Below are positions 16,368 to 25,784 of a stretch of 64,000 bases of DNA, one piece after another; the stretch's first letter is position 1, and each line of letters begins with the position of its first letter. The notes below the pieces were generated by a model. The model did no database searches and was not told the DNA's origin. It saw only the letters and a program-made list of their open reading frames with translations. The DNA lies in assembly GCF_023197165.1 (NCBI RefSeq), contig NZ_JALPRD010000001.1:1-64000 (forward strand), read 5' to 3'. The DNA comes from Sphingopyxis sp. MSC1_008. GTDB lineage: Bacteria > Pseudomonadota > Alphaproteobacteria > Sphingomonadales > Sphingomonadaceae. The position numbers and the translations under genes were made by a program.

Positions 16368-16384
16368 TGCAGGGACCGTGCCAA
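16368..16384 (-). promoter_or_regulatory. Sigma54 (RpoN)-type promoter for the pspC unit
   Basis: The minus strand reads TTGGCACGGTCCCTGCA. Compared with the sigma54 consensus YTGGCACGRNNNTTGCW, it differs at one base only and keeps the essential GG-10 bp-GC spacing. A start site about 12 bp downstream would give a leader of roughly 45 bases before the 42-codon gene. A pair of TCGCGA sites lies further upstream (16420-16425, 16438-16443) and could be activator contacts, but that is speculative. Confidence 0.65.
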
Positions 16385-16552
16385 TTTCATTCATTGGCGG
16401 TTAAGCGGGGTTTTTGGGGTCGCGACAGATTATTTCGTCGCGAAAAATGCGCTAAGATGGTGAAAATTCCCGCTAGTCGGAAAATATTCAAAGGAACTTC
16501 AGCTGGCGCCGGACTGGAAACGCGCGAGGGGCTGGGGTAGGCGGACAGGCAG

Positions 16553-17662
16553 ATGACGCTGATCCGCCTTTCGCTGACCGATTTTCGCAATCATGCCGGC
16601 GCGGACATGGCGGCCGCCTCCGGGCTCGTCGCGCTGCACGGCGACAATGGCGCCGGCAAGACCAACATATTGGAAGCGATCTCGCTGCTCGCGCCGGGGC
16701 GGGGACTGCGCCGTGCCGCGCTCTCCGACATGGTACGCGACGGCGCGAACGGCGGCTTTGCTGTCTTTGCCGAGGTTCAGGCGGGCGCTGACCTCGCGCC
16801 GGTGGCGCTCGGCACGGGGATCGAGGCCGCGCAGCCCGGGCGGCGGATCGTACGCATCAATGGTGCTACGGCCGCGGCGACCGCGCTGGGCGACTGGCTG
16901 GCGGTCTTGTGGCTGACCCCCGCAATGGACCGGCTGTTCGTCGAGACCGCGGGCAACCGGCGGCGTTTCCTCGACCGGCTCGTGCTGGCGCTCGACCCGC
17001 GCCATGCGCAGCACAGCAATCGTTATGAGGCGGCGCTTCGTGCACGGGGCAAGCTGCTTGCCGATCCCGCGCAAGCCGACGAGCAATGGCTGACGAGCCT
17101 CGAGGCACAACTTGCCGAGCATGGCGCGGCGATGGATGCGGCGCGCCAGCATATGCTCGCGGGCCTCTCGGCGGAACTCGCAGGTCAGCCCGACGCGCCG
17201 TTCGCGCGCCCGCTATTGACGCTGGTCGATAGCGAAGGCGCGGCGCGGACGGCGCCGCACGACGTCGAAACGCTCAAGGCGCTCTTCGCCTCGCGCCGCC
17301 GCATCGACGCGGCTGCGGGGCGCGCGACCGCAGGGCCGCACCGCGACGACCTGTCGGCCGTCCACGCCGCGACCGGCCGCGCGGCGGCGCGCTGCTCGAC
17401 CGGCGAGCAGAAGGCCATGCTGCTCTCACTTGTCCTCGCGCACAGCGACAGCGTTGCGCGCGCGCGCGGGCAGCGCCCCGTGCTGCTGCTAGACGAGGTC
17501 GCGGCGCATCTCGATCCGCTGCGCCGCGGCGCGCTTTACGAGCGGCTCGCGGAGCAGGGCGGGCAGGCGTGGCTGACGGGAACCGAGGCGTCGCTGTTCG
17601 GCGATATGCCGGGCCCGGTGACGCGTTTCCGCATCAGCGGCGGGCGCATCGCGGCGGGTTAG
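16553..17662 (+). CDS. recF: DNA replication/repair protein RecF
   Basis: 369 residues, normal RecF length. RecF is an SMC-like ATPase that helps load RecA at single-strand gaps. Visible motifs: the start IRLSLTDFRNH, Walker A GDNGAGKT at residues 30-37, the GRGLRRA segment after it, the signature STGEQKAMLLSL, and Walker B VLLLDEVAAHLD. It stands apart from dnaA-dnaN-gyrB, as is common in alphaproteobacteria. A weak ribosome site (GGCAG) precedes the ATG. Confidence 0.95.
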   Translation: MTLIRLSLTDFRNHAGADMAAASGLVALHGDNGAGKTNILEAISLLAPGRGLRRAALSDMVRDGANGGFAVFAEVQAGADLAPVALGTGIEAAQPGRRIVRINGATAAATALGDWLAVLWLTPAMDRLFVETAGNRRRFLDRLVLALDPRHAQHSNRYEAALRARGKLLADPAQADEQWLTSLEAQLAEHGAAMDAARQHMLAGLSAELAGQPDAPFARPLLTLVDSEGAARTAPHDVETLKALFASRRRIDAAAGRATAGPHRDDLSAVHAATGRAAARCSTGEQKAMLLSLVLAHSDSVARARGQRPVLLLDEVAAHLDPLRRGALYERLAEQGGQAWLTGTEASLFGDMPGPVTRFRISGGRIAAG

Positions 17663-17727
17663 GCGCCGCTTGTAAAGGCGCTTCCTATCGCTCATGCTCG
17701 CACGCAGGCGACAGGTGGGGGAAGCCG

Positions 17728-18996
17728 GTGCAGCTGACAGTCAGAATATTGATCGGGCTTGCGCTCGGCCTGGTTGCCGGGATCGCGCTGCTGGAGCTTG
17801 TTCCGCAGAGCGCCGATCGGGTGGGCGTAGTGGCACAAGTCGTCGGCGGACTATGGCTCAACGCCCTGCGCATGACAATCGTGCCGCTCGTGTTTGCGCT
17901 GCTCGCGCTCGGTGTCGTCAATGCGGCGTCGCTGGCGGGGCAGGGCAAGCTCGCGCTCAAAACGATGGTCGTCTATCTTGGCTTATTGCTCGTCGCCGCA
18001 TCGATTGGCGCGACTTTGCCGCAGGGGCTTTTGTCGATCTTTCCTATCCCGGCCGACGCGGTCGATGCGCTGCGCGCCAGCGCCGGCCTGCATCGCGGCG
18101 AGGTCACGCCATCGCCGCCGGTGAGCGAGATGCTGCTCGGCATCATTCCCGCCAACCCGATCGAGGCGGCCGCCAATAGTGCGATGCTGCAGATCGTCAT
18201 CTTCGCGCTGGCATTCGGGCTGGCGATGACGCGCGTCGATATCAGCCGCCGCGCGATCTTCGTCGACCTGCTCACGGCGCTTAATGAGATCCTGTTCGTT
18301 ATCATACGCTGGGTGCTCGCGATTGCTCCGCTCGGTGTATGCGCGCTGGGGCTGTCGCTCGCGCTGAGAGCGGGAGCCTCGGCGTTTGGGGCGCTTGGCC
18401 ATTATGTCCTGATGGCCTGTTCGATGGCGCTATTCGGCATCCTGCTTGCCTATCTCGTCGCGTGGATCGGAGGCGGAATTTCGCCTTGGCGCTTCGCGCG
18501 CGGCGTCGCTCCAGCGCAGGCGGTGGCGATCAGCACGCAGTCGTCGCTCGCGTCACTGCCCGCGACGATTGCCAGTACCGACGCGTTGGGCGTTCCCCGC
18601 ACGGTGTCGGGCGTGACCTTGCCGCTCGCGGTATCGATCTTTCGCTTCAACGGCCCGATGCAGAACCTGTTTCTCGGGCTCTATGGTGCGTCGCTCTATG
18701 GCGTGCACCCAAGCTGGGTGATGATTGTCGCGGCGATTTTTGTCGCGGTGCTGATCGAGCAGAGTGCGGTCGGGCTGCCGAACCAGCTCAACTTCTTCAC
18801 GGTTTACCTGCCGGTCTATGCGGTCCTTGGCGTGCCGGTCGATATCTTGGCGCTGCTGATCGCGGTCGATGTGCTCCCCGACATGGTTGCGACCGCGGGC
18901 AATGTCACGATGAACGCCGCGACGACGACCGCGATATCGAAACGGCTTGTGCCCGAAGCGGCAGAGGTGCCGGAGCGGCTCGCTGTCTCGGCGTAA
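17728..18996 (+). CDS. Dicarboxylate/amino acid:cation symporter (DAACS family)
   Basis: 422 residues from a GTG at 17728 preceded by GTGGGGGAAG; the longer frame from 17569 overlaps recF and encodes no family sequence. The protein is a sodium/dicarboxylate or glutamate-type symporter (DctA/GltP family). It has about eight membrane segments, a central serine-rich re-entrant hairpin (ISTQSSLASLPATI) and the C-terminal substrate-binding NLFLGLYGA and PNQLNFFTVYLPVYA segments. Aspartate/glutamate or C4-dicarboxylates are likely substrates. Its stop is 3 bp from that of the convergent arsC. Confidence 0.9.
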   Translation: MQLTVRILIGLALGLVAGIALLELVPQSADRVGVVAQVVGGLWLNALRMTIVPLVFALLALGVVNAASLAGQGKLALKTMVVYLGLLLVAASIGATLPQGLLSIFPIPADAVDALRASAGLHRGEVTPSPPVSEMLLGIIPANPIEAAANSAMLQIVIFALAFGLAMTRVDISRRAIFVDLLTALNEILFVIIRWVLAIAPLGVCALGLSLALRAGASAFGALGHYVLMACSMALFGILLAYLVAWIGGGISPWRFARGVAPAQAVAISTQSSLASLPATIASTDALGVPRTVSGVTLPLAVSIFRFNGPMQNLFLGLYGASLYGVHPSWVMIVAAIFVAVLIEQSAVGLPNQLNFFTVYLPVYAVLGVPVDILALLIAVDVLPDMVATAGNVTMNAATTTAISKRLVPEAAEVPERLAVSA

Positions 18997-18999
18997 GCG

Positions 19000-19344
19000 T
19001 CAGAGGATCTCGTGGACCCGGTCCTGCGGGCGGCACAGTCTCACGCCTTTGTCGGTTTCGACGATCGGGCGTTCGACATAGGCGGGGTTGGCGGCCATTG
19101 CGGCGATGATTGCGTCCTCGCCAGCATCCTTCAGCCCACGTTCCTCGGCGTCGGTGCCGCGCAGGCGCAGCGCGTCGCGCGCGGTCAGTCCGGCGTCCTG
19201 GAACAGCTGGCGCAGCTTGTCCGCGCTATAGGGATTTTTCAGATATTCGACGACCGTCAGCGCGACGCCGGGCGTCTCCTGAAGAATCGCAAGCGTCTTG
19301 CGCGAGGTGCCGCAAGCGGGGTTGTGCCAGATGGTCGCGTTCAT
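19000..19344 (-). CDS. arsC: Arsenate reductase, glutaredoxin-dependent type
   Basis: 114 residues. The thioredoxin-like fold of the ArsC/Spx/YffB group starts with IWHNPACGTSRK, where C11 is the catalytic cysteine. The arginines expected in ArsC are present in LRLRGTD, ERPIVE and LCRPQDRV, which favours arsenate reductase over YffB. It would reduce arsenate to arsenite with glutathione. No arsR or arsenite pump is adjacent, so it is a solitary copy. It is convergent with the symporter gene. Confidence 0.88.
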   Translation of the reverse strand: MNATIWHNPACGTSRKTLAILQETPGVALTVVEYLKNPYSADKLRQLFQDAGLTARDALRLRGTDAEERGLKDAGEDAIIAAMAANPAYVERPIVETDKGVRLCRPQDRVHEIL

Positions 19345-19513
19345 GCGGCATGTCCTAACGCAGCCTTACAGCAGCGTAAACTCGCTATTCATGGCATATA
19401 TGGCACATCTTCCCGCATGAAGGGGAACCATCAGCTTGCCTTTCGCGGCCAACACACGACTTATGCAAAGTCGAGGGACCGTAAAAGGCGGCCAATGCGG
19501 GGTTGGGTTGCAA

Positions 19514-20260
19514 GTGAATGAATTGATCGATCGACGGGCGATGTTGGCAGCGATGGCTGGGGCGGGGGCGATGGCCGCCGTGCCCGCACGCGCACAGCTC
19601 CCCAACTGGATTCAGCAGCCGGTGGCGCCTTTGCCGCCGCCGGTCGACTATCTGGCCGTGGCGAAGAAGCAGCTCGCGATGCAGGGACGCAATATCCCGC
19701 AAAGCGACCGCGTCGGCGTCGTCGATTTCGGCCTGCCGTCGTCGCGTCCGCGCTTTGCGCTCGTCGACATGGTCGCGGGCAAGGTCGAGATGTTCCCGGT
19801 GACGCACGGGCGCGGATCGGACCCGCAGCACGACGGCTGGCTCAAGAATTTCTCGAACCGCATGGGCTCGCTCGCGACCTCGCGCGGCGCGTATCGTACC
19901 AGCGACTATTATTGGGGCGCCAATGGCTCGTCGATGCGGCTCGCGGGCCTCGAACCCGACAATTATTCGGCCGACCAGCGCGCGATCGTCGTGCATGGCG
20001 CCTGGTACGCCGACCCGGCGCTGATCGCGACGCAGGGCAAGCTCGGGCGGAGCGAAGGCTGTTTCGTGTTCGGCGAAGAGCTGTTGCCGATGATCCTTTA
20101 TAAGCTTGGGCCGGGGCGGCTGCTGTTCGCCGACCGGTTGAGCCTGCCGCCGCCGATGCCAAAGCCGTTCGAGCTGCCGCCCGCCGATCCGCTGTCTGGC
20201 ACGGAAAATCTTCGGCGCGCGAGCTCGATCAGCGGGCCGCTGCCGAAGACGGCGGACTGA
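19514..20260 (+). CDS. Exported murein L,D-transpeptidase catalytic-domain protein
   Basis: 248 residues from the GTG at 19514; an ATG at 19436 would add 26 residues of non-signal sequence, so the start is uncertain. A twin-arginine-like signal (IDRRAMLAAMAGAGAMAAVPARA) directs export. The body belongs to the YkuD-like murein L,D-transpeptidase catalytic family: VVDFGLPSSRPRFALVD, the HGRGSD and VVHGAWYAD histidine segments, and the catalytic GRSEGCFVFG with its cysteine. It is likely to act on peptidoglycan cross-links in the periplasm. A second L,D-transpeptidase lies about 2.2 kb downstream. Confidence 0.85.
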   Translation: MNELIDRRAMLAAMAGAGAMAAVPARAQLPNWIQQPVAPLPPPVDYLAVAKKQLAMQGRNIPQSDRVGVVDFGLPSSRPRFALVDMVAGKVEMFPVTHGRGSDPQHDGWLKNFSNRMGSLATSRGAYRTSDYYWGANGSSMRLAGLEPDNYSADQRAIVVHGAWYADPALIATQGKLGRSEGCFVFGEELLPMILYKLGPGRLLFADRLSLPPPMPKPFELPPADPLSGTENLRRASSISGPLPKTAD

Positions 20261-20310
20261 GCGCTTCCACCAGCCGCTCCGGCGAAGCGTGCGCCGCGAT
20301 GAACCTGTGT

Positions 20311-21555
20311 TCAGATCGTTCGTCGATGCTCGTCGGAGCGCGGTAGCAGGATCGTTGCGAGTCCCAGCAAGGGCAAATAGGCGCAGAGCTTATACACCCA
20401 GACGATGCCATAGAGGTCGGCGAGCTGGCCGAGCCCGGCCGCACCGATCCCGCTGATCCCGAACATCAGGCCGAACATCAGCCCTGACACCAGCCCGACA
20501 CGCCCCGGAACGAGCTCCTGTGCATAGACTACGAGCGCGGCGAACGCCGATGACATGATCAGGCCGATCGAGATGGCGAAGATCGCCGTCCAGAAAAGAT
20601 TGGCGTGCGGCAGGATCATTGCGAAGGGCGCGACGCCGAGGAAGGACGCCCAGATCACGGCTTTCCGGCCGATGCGATCGCCCACCGGTCCCCCGGCAAA
20701 AGTCCCGATCGCGATCGCGGCGAGAAAGCAGAAGAGATAGAATTGGGATTCGCGCGCGGTCAGCGCGAAGCGTTCGATGAGGTAGAAGGTGAAATAGTTG
20801 GTGAACGCACCAATGTAGATGAACTTCGCGAACATCAGGATGCCGATCGCCGAAAGCGCGCGGATGATTTCGCGGCGGCTGTGCGGCGATGCATGGATAG
20901 CGGCGGGTGCACTCGCCTGCGCCCGGCTGTGCTGGACCCTCCAACGCGTGACGCCGAAGAGCACCCAGATCGCCGCGACAGCGACGAAGGCGAGCCAGCC
21001 GACCGCGGTCTGCCCGAACGGCAGGATGATCGCCGACGCGACGATGGGGCCGAGCGCCGATCCCGTGTTTCCGCCAACCTGGAACGCCGACTGGGCGGTG
21101 CCGAAGCGGCCGCCCGACGCCATCCGCGCGACGCGTGATGCCTCCGGGTGGAAGGTCGCCGATCCGATGCCGATGACGGCGGAGGCGAGGATCAGCGCCG
21201 AATAGCTTTCCGCCATCGCAAGCGCGCCGACGCCGGCCAGCGTGACGATCATACCGAGCGGCAGCAGATAGGGCAGGGGGCGCTTGTCGGTATAGAGACC
21301 GACCCATGGCTGGAGCAGCGAGGCGGTGACCTGATAGATCAGGGCGATCCAGCCGATCTGGCCGAAGCTCAGCTGATATTTGTCTTTGAGCATCGGGTAA
21401 ATCGCCGGAAGCACGGCCTGGATCAGGTCGTTCAGAAGATGCGCGAAAGCGACGGCGCCGACGATCTGCACGACGAGCTTGGGGCCGTCCTGACGCGGCG
21501 CGGCGGGAGGAAGCAGATTGGGGGAGGCAGGCAGGCCGGCGGCGGTATCGGTCAC
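20311..21555 (-). CDS. MFS efflux transporter, fosmidomycin-resistance (Fsr) type
   Basis: 414 residues with about 12 predicted membrane segments. The sequence follows the Fsr-like branch of the major facilitator superfamily: AFAHLLNDLIQAVLPAIYPMLKD near the start, the GLYTDKRPLPYLLP loop, and IGIGSATFHPEASRVA in helix 4-5. The family exports fosmidomycin and sometimes other small molecules; the real substrate is not known. It is divergent from an AraC-type regulator that probably controls it, with 93 bp between them. Confidence 0.9.
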   Translation of the reverse strand: MTDTAAGLPASPNLLPPAAPRQDGPKLVVQIVGAVAFAHLLNDLIQAVLPAIYPMLKDKYQLSFGQIGWIALIYQVTASLLQPWVGLYTDKRPLPYLLPLGMIVTLAGVGALAMAESYSALILASAVIGIGSATFHPEASRVARMASGGRFGTAQSAFQVGGNTGSALGPIVASAIILPFGQTAVGWLAFVAVAAIWVLFGVTRWRVQHSRAQASAPAAIHASPHSRREIIRALSAIGILMFAKFIYIGAFTNYFTFYLIERFALTARESQFYLFCFLAAIAIGTFAGGPVGDRIGRKAVIWASFLGVAPFAMILPHANLFWTAIFAISIGLIMSSAFAALVVYAQELVPGRVGLVSGLMFGLMFGISGIGAAGLGQLADLYGIVWVYKLCAYLPLLGLATILLPRSDEHRRTI

Positions 21556-21648
21556 GATCGGGTCTTTCGCTTTTCGGGAAGCGCGCCTCTAGCAAGCGAA
21601 TTTCTTTCCCGCTTGCTTGCACGAGCCAATCATTTCTGCGAGTGGGAC

Positions 21649-22416
21649 ATGATGCATTTTTATCCCGATGAGAATGATGATGTGGCGCGGCCGGTCGTCG
21701 CGATCGGTCACGACTATCCGGACTCGTTCGAGCTGGCCGAGCATCGGCACCGTCGCAGCCAGTTTCTCTATGCCGCGAGCGGCGTGATGGCGGTCAGCAC
21801 ACCCTCGGGCGCATGGGTGGCGCCGCCCGAACGCGCGGTCTGGATTCCGGGCGGCACGCCGCATTCGGTGCGCATGGTGGGGGCGGTGCAGACGCGCAGC
21901 GTTCTGGTCGAACCCGGCGAATGTCCCGGGCGGGGGCTCCAGTGTCAGGTCGTCGGCGTGTCGCCGTTGCTTCGCCAGCTGCTGTCCGCCGCCGCACACG
22001 TGACGCCCGAATATGATGTCGCCGGCCGCGACGGGCTGGTCATGCATCTGCTGATGGCCGAAATTGACGCGGCGCCGCCGATCCCGCTGGCGGTTCCTTT
22101 CCCGTCGCACCCCGCGCTCGCAAGGCGATGCCATGCCTTCCTCGAACGGCCGAACGCGGCTGCGACGATCGATGAATGGGCGGATGCGATGGGAATCAAC
22201 CGCCGCAGCTTTACGCGGCTTTTCCGGCGCGAGACGGCGATGAGCTTTGCCGAATGGCGTCAGCAGGCCTGCCTGTCGGTTGCGTTGCCGAAACTGGCGG
22301 CGGGGGAGCCGGTGACGTCGATTGCCTATGATCTTGGCTATGACGGCCCGGGCAATTTTTCGACGATGTTCAAGCGCGTGCTCGGCGTTCCGCCGAGCCG
22401 CTACCGGTCGCCGTAG
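21649..22416 (+). CDS. AraC family transcriptional regulator with cupin domain
   Basis: 255 residues from one of two adjacent ATGs (21649, 21652). The N-terminal cupin ligand domain is about 20-110 (HRHRRSQFLYAASGVMAV, WVAPPERAVWIPGGTPHSVRM). The C-terminal part is a double HTH AraC domain (about 160-255) with INRRSFTRLFRRETAMSFAEW and the closing AYDLGYDGPGNFSTMFKRVLGVPPSRYR. The longer open frame to 21148 runs antisense to the MFS gene and is not coding. Divergence from that gene suggests it regulates the pump. Confidence 0.9.
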   Translation: MMHFYPDENDDVARPVVAIGHDYPDSFELAEHRHRRSQFLYAASGVMAVSTPSGAWVAPPERAVWIPGGTPHSVRMVGAVQTRSVLVEPGECPGRGLQCQVVGVSPLLRQLLSAAAHVTPEYDVAGRDGLVMHLLMAEIDAAPPIPLAVPFPSHPALARRCHAFLERPNAAATIDEWADAMGINRRSFTRLFRRETAMSFAEWRQQACLSVALPKLAAGEPVTSIAYDLGYDGPGNFSTMFKRVLGVPPSRYRSP

Positions 22417-22438
22417 TATAACTCGCTGGCGTCGCTGC

Positions 22439-23803
22439 TCAGTAAATCCCGCTCGTCCCCGGCGTCGTAACCCGTGCGGTCGTCGTCACCGTCGGAACCA
22501 CGGGGGGCGGCGTCGGCGCGACGATCGTCGCCGTCGGGCGGCCGGGCTGCGCGAAGCTCGCCACGACGGGCGCGTCGCGGCCATAGATGTCGGCGAGCTT
22601 CTTCACGCCGCCCTTGCCGTCGGGGATGACGGTCCAATAGGCGACATAGACGGGGAAGGGATTGTCGAAGCCAAACCGCGTCGTCGCGCCGCTGGCGATC
22701 GCCTCGCCGAATTCCTCGGGGCTTTTTCCTGCGAACATCACCGCCATCAGGCCCGAGAAGTGCAGGGCGCGCTCGGTACGGATGCAGCCATGGCTGAACG
22801 CGCGCGCCGCAGCGGCAAACGCGCCCTTCGACGGCGTGTCGTGGAGGTAGATAGCGTGCGGATTGAGCATCTCCATCTTCATCACGCCCAGCGCGTTGTT
22901 CGCGCCGGCCTTTTGCACGACCGACAGCGTCTTGCCGCTGCCCGTCCAGGTATAGCCCTGCGCACGCGCGGCGGCGGGGTTGCGCGCGATCGTTGCACCG
23001 ATGCCTTCGTTGATGATGCTGCGCGGCAGCGTCCAGGTCGGGTTGACGATGATGCCCGTCGCCATCGGATTAAGCTGCGGCGTGGGCGTCGCCGACTTGC
23101 CGACGACGGCCTTATGCGTCGCAATGATCGTGCCGCCATGGACGACGCGCGTCAGATATTCGGGGACGTTGCTGACGACATAACGTTCGCCTAGCGCGCG
23201 CGGCATCCAGCGCCAGCGTTCCATGTTGACGCGGATCGCGTTGGCGTCGGCGGTTGTCTTTGCTTTCTTGAGCGACGCCTTGAGCGCCGCGAAATCGGGA
23301 TGAACGGGGTCGAGCGTTGCGAGCGTCTCGCTGACGGTTCCTGCACCGAGCGCCGCGGCGAGCAGCGAGAGCAAGGGCTCGCTGTCGCCGTCGCTGTCGA
23401 CCATGAACCACTGCTTGCGCGCCGCATTGGGCGTGCGCCCGTCGCGCAGGTGCGTCGCGAGCAGCAGGAAGGTGTCGGTCGCGGTCTTGTCGAGCCGCGC
23501 CTGATCGCCGCTCATGATCGCGGCGGCGAGCGCGTCGGGGCTATAATCCTTGGCGAACAGACCCTCGGCGCCGGCACCTTCGATCGATACCAGCAGTGCC
23601 TCGGCATTCTGCTTCGACCAGTTCGGCAGATTTGCTTCGGCCGCGGTTTCGACCACGGGGGCGTCGTCTTGCACCTTGTCGGGCTGGAGGATTACCGAAT
23701 CCTCCTTGACCCCCGGCTGCGCGAAAGCGGGCACCGCGAACAGGCTCAGCGGAAGAAGAAGCGCCGCAGCAGGACGCGCCGAAAAGGGGGAGTTTTTGAC
23801 CAT
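22439..23803 (-). CDS. L,D-transpeptidase, YcbB/LdtD-like
   Basis: 454 residues from the ATG at 23803, giving a signal peptide (MVKNSPFSARPAAALLLPLS...AFA). It has an N-terminal scaffold region and a C-terminal YkuD catalytic domain with NPTWTLPRSIINEGIG, the HDTPSKGAF segment and the catalytic SHGCIRTERA. The family makes 3-3 cross-links in peptidoglycan or attaches proteins to it. The protein is shorter than E. coli YcbB and shows no clear peptidoglycan-binding repeat. It follows accC by 72 bp on the same strand but is probably independently transcribed. Confidence 0.88.
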   Translation of the reverse strand: MVKNSPFSARPAAALLLPLSLFAVPAFAQPGVKEDSVILQPDKVQDDAPVVETAAEANLPNWSKQNAEALLVSIEGAGAEGLFAKDYSPDALAAAIMSGDQARLDKTATDTFLLLATHLRDGRTPNAARKQWFMVDSDGDSEPLLSLLAAALGAGTVSETLATLDPVHPDFAALKASLKKAKTTADANAIRVNMERWRWMPRALGERYVVSNVPEYLTRVVHGGTIIATHKAVVGKSATPTPQLNPMATGIIVNPTWTLPRSIINEGIGATIARNPAAARAQGYTWTGSGKTLSVVQKAGANNALGVMKMEMLNPHAIYLHDTPSKGAFAAAARAFSHGCIRTERALHFSGLMAVMFAGKSPEEFGEAIASGATTRFGFDNPFPVYVAYWTVIPDGKGGVKKLADIYGRDAPVVASFAQPGRPTATIVAPTPPPVVPTVTTTARVTTPGTSGIY

Positions 23804-23875
23804 GGTTAAAGCCCATAGCCAAAAAGCATCCACAGTTAAAGTGAGCTGCCGCACACTCCGTCGCAAGAATAGATG

Positions 23876-25237
23876 TCAGGCTTTCGCCTCTTCATCCTGC
23901 TTGGCCAGCCATTCCTCGAGCCACTTGATCGTATAGTCGCCGTGGATGACATCGGGGTCGGCGAGCAGCGCCTGATGCAGCGGGATGTTGGTCTTCACGC
24001 CGCTGATCACCATTTCCTCAAGCGCGCGGCGCATCCGCATCATGCAGCTTTCGCGCGTGCGGCCGTAAACGATCAGCTTGCCGATCATGCTGTCGTAATA
24101 GGGCGGGATCGAATAGCCGGCGTAGAGCCCGCTATCGACGCGCACGTGCATGCCGCCCGCGGCGTGATAGTTGGTGACCTTGCCCGGCGAGGGCAGGAAG
24201 GTGCGCGGGTCCTCGGCATTGATCCGGCATTCCATCGAATGGCCGCGGAATTCGAGGTCTTCCTGTTTGACCGACAGGTCCGAACCGCCCGCGATACGGA
24301 TCTGCTCGCGGACGAGGTCGAACCCGGTGATCATTTCGGTCACCGGATGCTCGACCTGGATGCGCGTGTTCATCTCGATGAAGAAGAATTCGCCATTTTC
24401 CCACAGGAACTCGATCGTGCCAGCGCCGCGATAGTGCATCGCCGCCATCGCGTCGGCGCACACCTTGCCCATGCGCGCGCGCTCCTCGGCCGAGATGATC
24501 GGTGAGGGGGCTTCTTCGAGCACCTTCTGGTGGCGGCGCTGGAGCGAGCAGTCGCGTTCGCCAAGGTGGATGGCCGTGCCCCGGCCGTCGCCGAACACCT
24601 GAAATTCGATGTGGCGCGGGTTGCCGAGATATTTTTCCATGTAAACGGTCGGGTCGCCGAACGCCGCAGCGGCTTCGCTCGACGCCTGGCCCATCAGGCT
24701 TTCGAGGCTGTCGGCGTCGGGAACGACTTTCATCCCGCGTCCGCCGCCGCCCGATGCCGCCTTGATCAGCACCGGATAGCCGATTTCCTCGGCCATTCTC
24801 CGGCATTCGTCGCCATAGGTGACCGCGCCGGGCGAGCCCGGAACGACGGGCAGGCCCAGCGCCACTGCAGTGCGCTTGGCCTCGACCTTGTCGCCCATCG
24901 TGCGGATATGCTCGGGTTTCGGCCCGACGAAGATCATGTCATGCGCTTCGATGATCTCGGCGAAGCGCTCGTTTTCGGACAGGAAGCCATAGCCCGGATG
25001 GATCGCGTCGGCGCCGGTGATTTCGGCGGCCGAGATGATCGCGGGGATATTGAGGTAGCTGTCCTTTGCCGCAGGCGGGCCAATGCACACGGCTTCGTCG
25101 GCGAGGCGGACGTGCATCGCGTCGGCGTCGGCGGTCGAATGGACCGCGACGGTCTTGATGCCCATTTCGTGGCACGCGCGATGGATGCGCAGCGCGATCT
25201 CGCCGCGGTTGGCGATCAGGAGCTTTTCGATGGCCAT
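23876..25237 (-). CDS. accC: Acetyl-CoA carboxylase, biotin carboxylase subunit
   Basis: 453 residues from the ATG at 25237, where [17 protein letters not shown] begins the family start. The ATP-grasp loop [14 protein letters not shown] and the catalytic region [17 protein letters not shown] are intact. It carboxylates biotin on AccB with bicarbonate and ATP in the first step of fatty acid synthesis. It starts 7 bp after the accB stop, in the order aroQ-accB-accC, the standard proteobacterial arrangement. Confidence 0.98.
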   Translation of the reverse strand: MAIEKLLIANRGEIALRIHRACHEMGIKTVAVHSTADADAMHVRLADEAVCIGPPAAKDSYLNIPAIISAAEITGADAIHPGYGFLSENERFAEIIEAHDMIFVGPKPEHIRTMGDKVEAKRTAVALGLPVVPGSPGAVTYGDECRRMAEEIGYPVLIKAASGGGGRGMKVVPDADSLESLMGQASSEAAAAFGDPTVYMEKYLGNPRHIEFQVFGDGRGTAIHLGERDCSLQRRHQKVLEEAPSPIISAEERARMGKVCADAMAAMHYRGAGTIEFLWENGEFFFIEMNTRIQVEHPVTEMITGFDLVREQIRIAGGSDLSVKQEDLEFRGHSMECRINAEDPRTFLPSPGKVTNYHAAGGMHVRVDSGLYAGYSIPPYYDSMIGKLIVYGRTRESCMMRMRRALEEMVISGVKTNIPLHQALLADPDVIHGDYTIKWLEEWLAKQDEEAKA

Positions 25238-25244
25238 TTTTTGA

Positions 25245-25715
25245 TCAGCCGATGGTGAACAGCGGCTGGTCGAACTCGACCGGCTGGCTGTTCTCGACAT
25301 GCACGGCTTTCAGCGTGCCCGACGCCGGCGCGGTGATCGGGTTCATCACCTTCATCGCCTCGACGATGAGGACCGTGTCGCCGGCCTTCACCGCCGAACC
25401 GATGGCGGCGAAATTCGGCGCGCCGGGTTCGGGCGAGAGATAGACGGTGCCGACCATCGGCGATTTGACGGCGTCGGCGAAGCTGTCCACAGCCGGAGCT
25501 GCGGCGACGGCGGGCGCCGCGGGTGCGGCTGCTGTAACCGGCGCGGCGGCAGGGGCGTAAGCGACGGGCGCAGCGTTCAGCGTGCGCGCGACGCGGATCT
25601 TGCGCTCGCCGTCCTCGACCTCGATTTCGGACAATCCGGTGTCGTCGAGCAGCTCGGCGAGCGCGCGGACATAGGCCGGATCGACGTTGATGCCATTGTC
25701 TTTATGGTCACCCAT
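25245..25715 (-). CDS. accB: Acetyl-CoA carboxylase biotin carboxyl carrier protein
   Basis: 156 residues. The N-terminal helix ([31 protein letters not shown]), an Ala/Pro-rich flexible linker (about 50-80), and the biotinyl domain with the biotin-lysine motif EAMKVMN are present. It carries the carboxybiotin between AccC and the transferase. It is co-transcribed with aroQ upstream and accC downstream. Confidence 0.98.
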   Translation of the reverse strand: MGDHKDNGINVDPAYVRALAELLDDTGLSEIEVEDGERKIRVARTLNAAPVAYAPAAAPVTAAAPAAPAVAAAPAVDSFADAVKSPMVGTVYLSPEPGAPNFAAIGSAVKAGDTVLIVEAMKVMNPITAPASGTLKAVHVENSQPVEFDQPLFTIG

Positions 25716-25784
25716 GAGAATATTTCCTGTTGTTGCGGCGTCGGTGTTCCGACGCTCAGACCCCGTTTTTGATGCGCCCTATTG

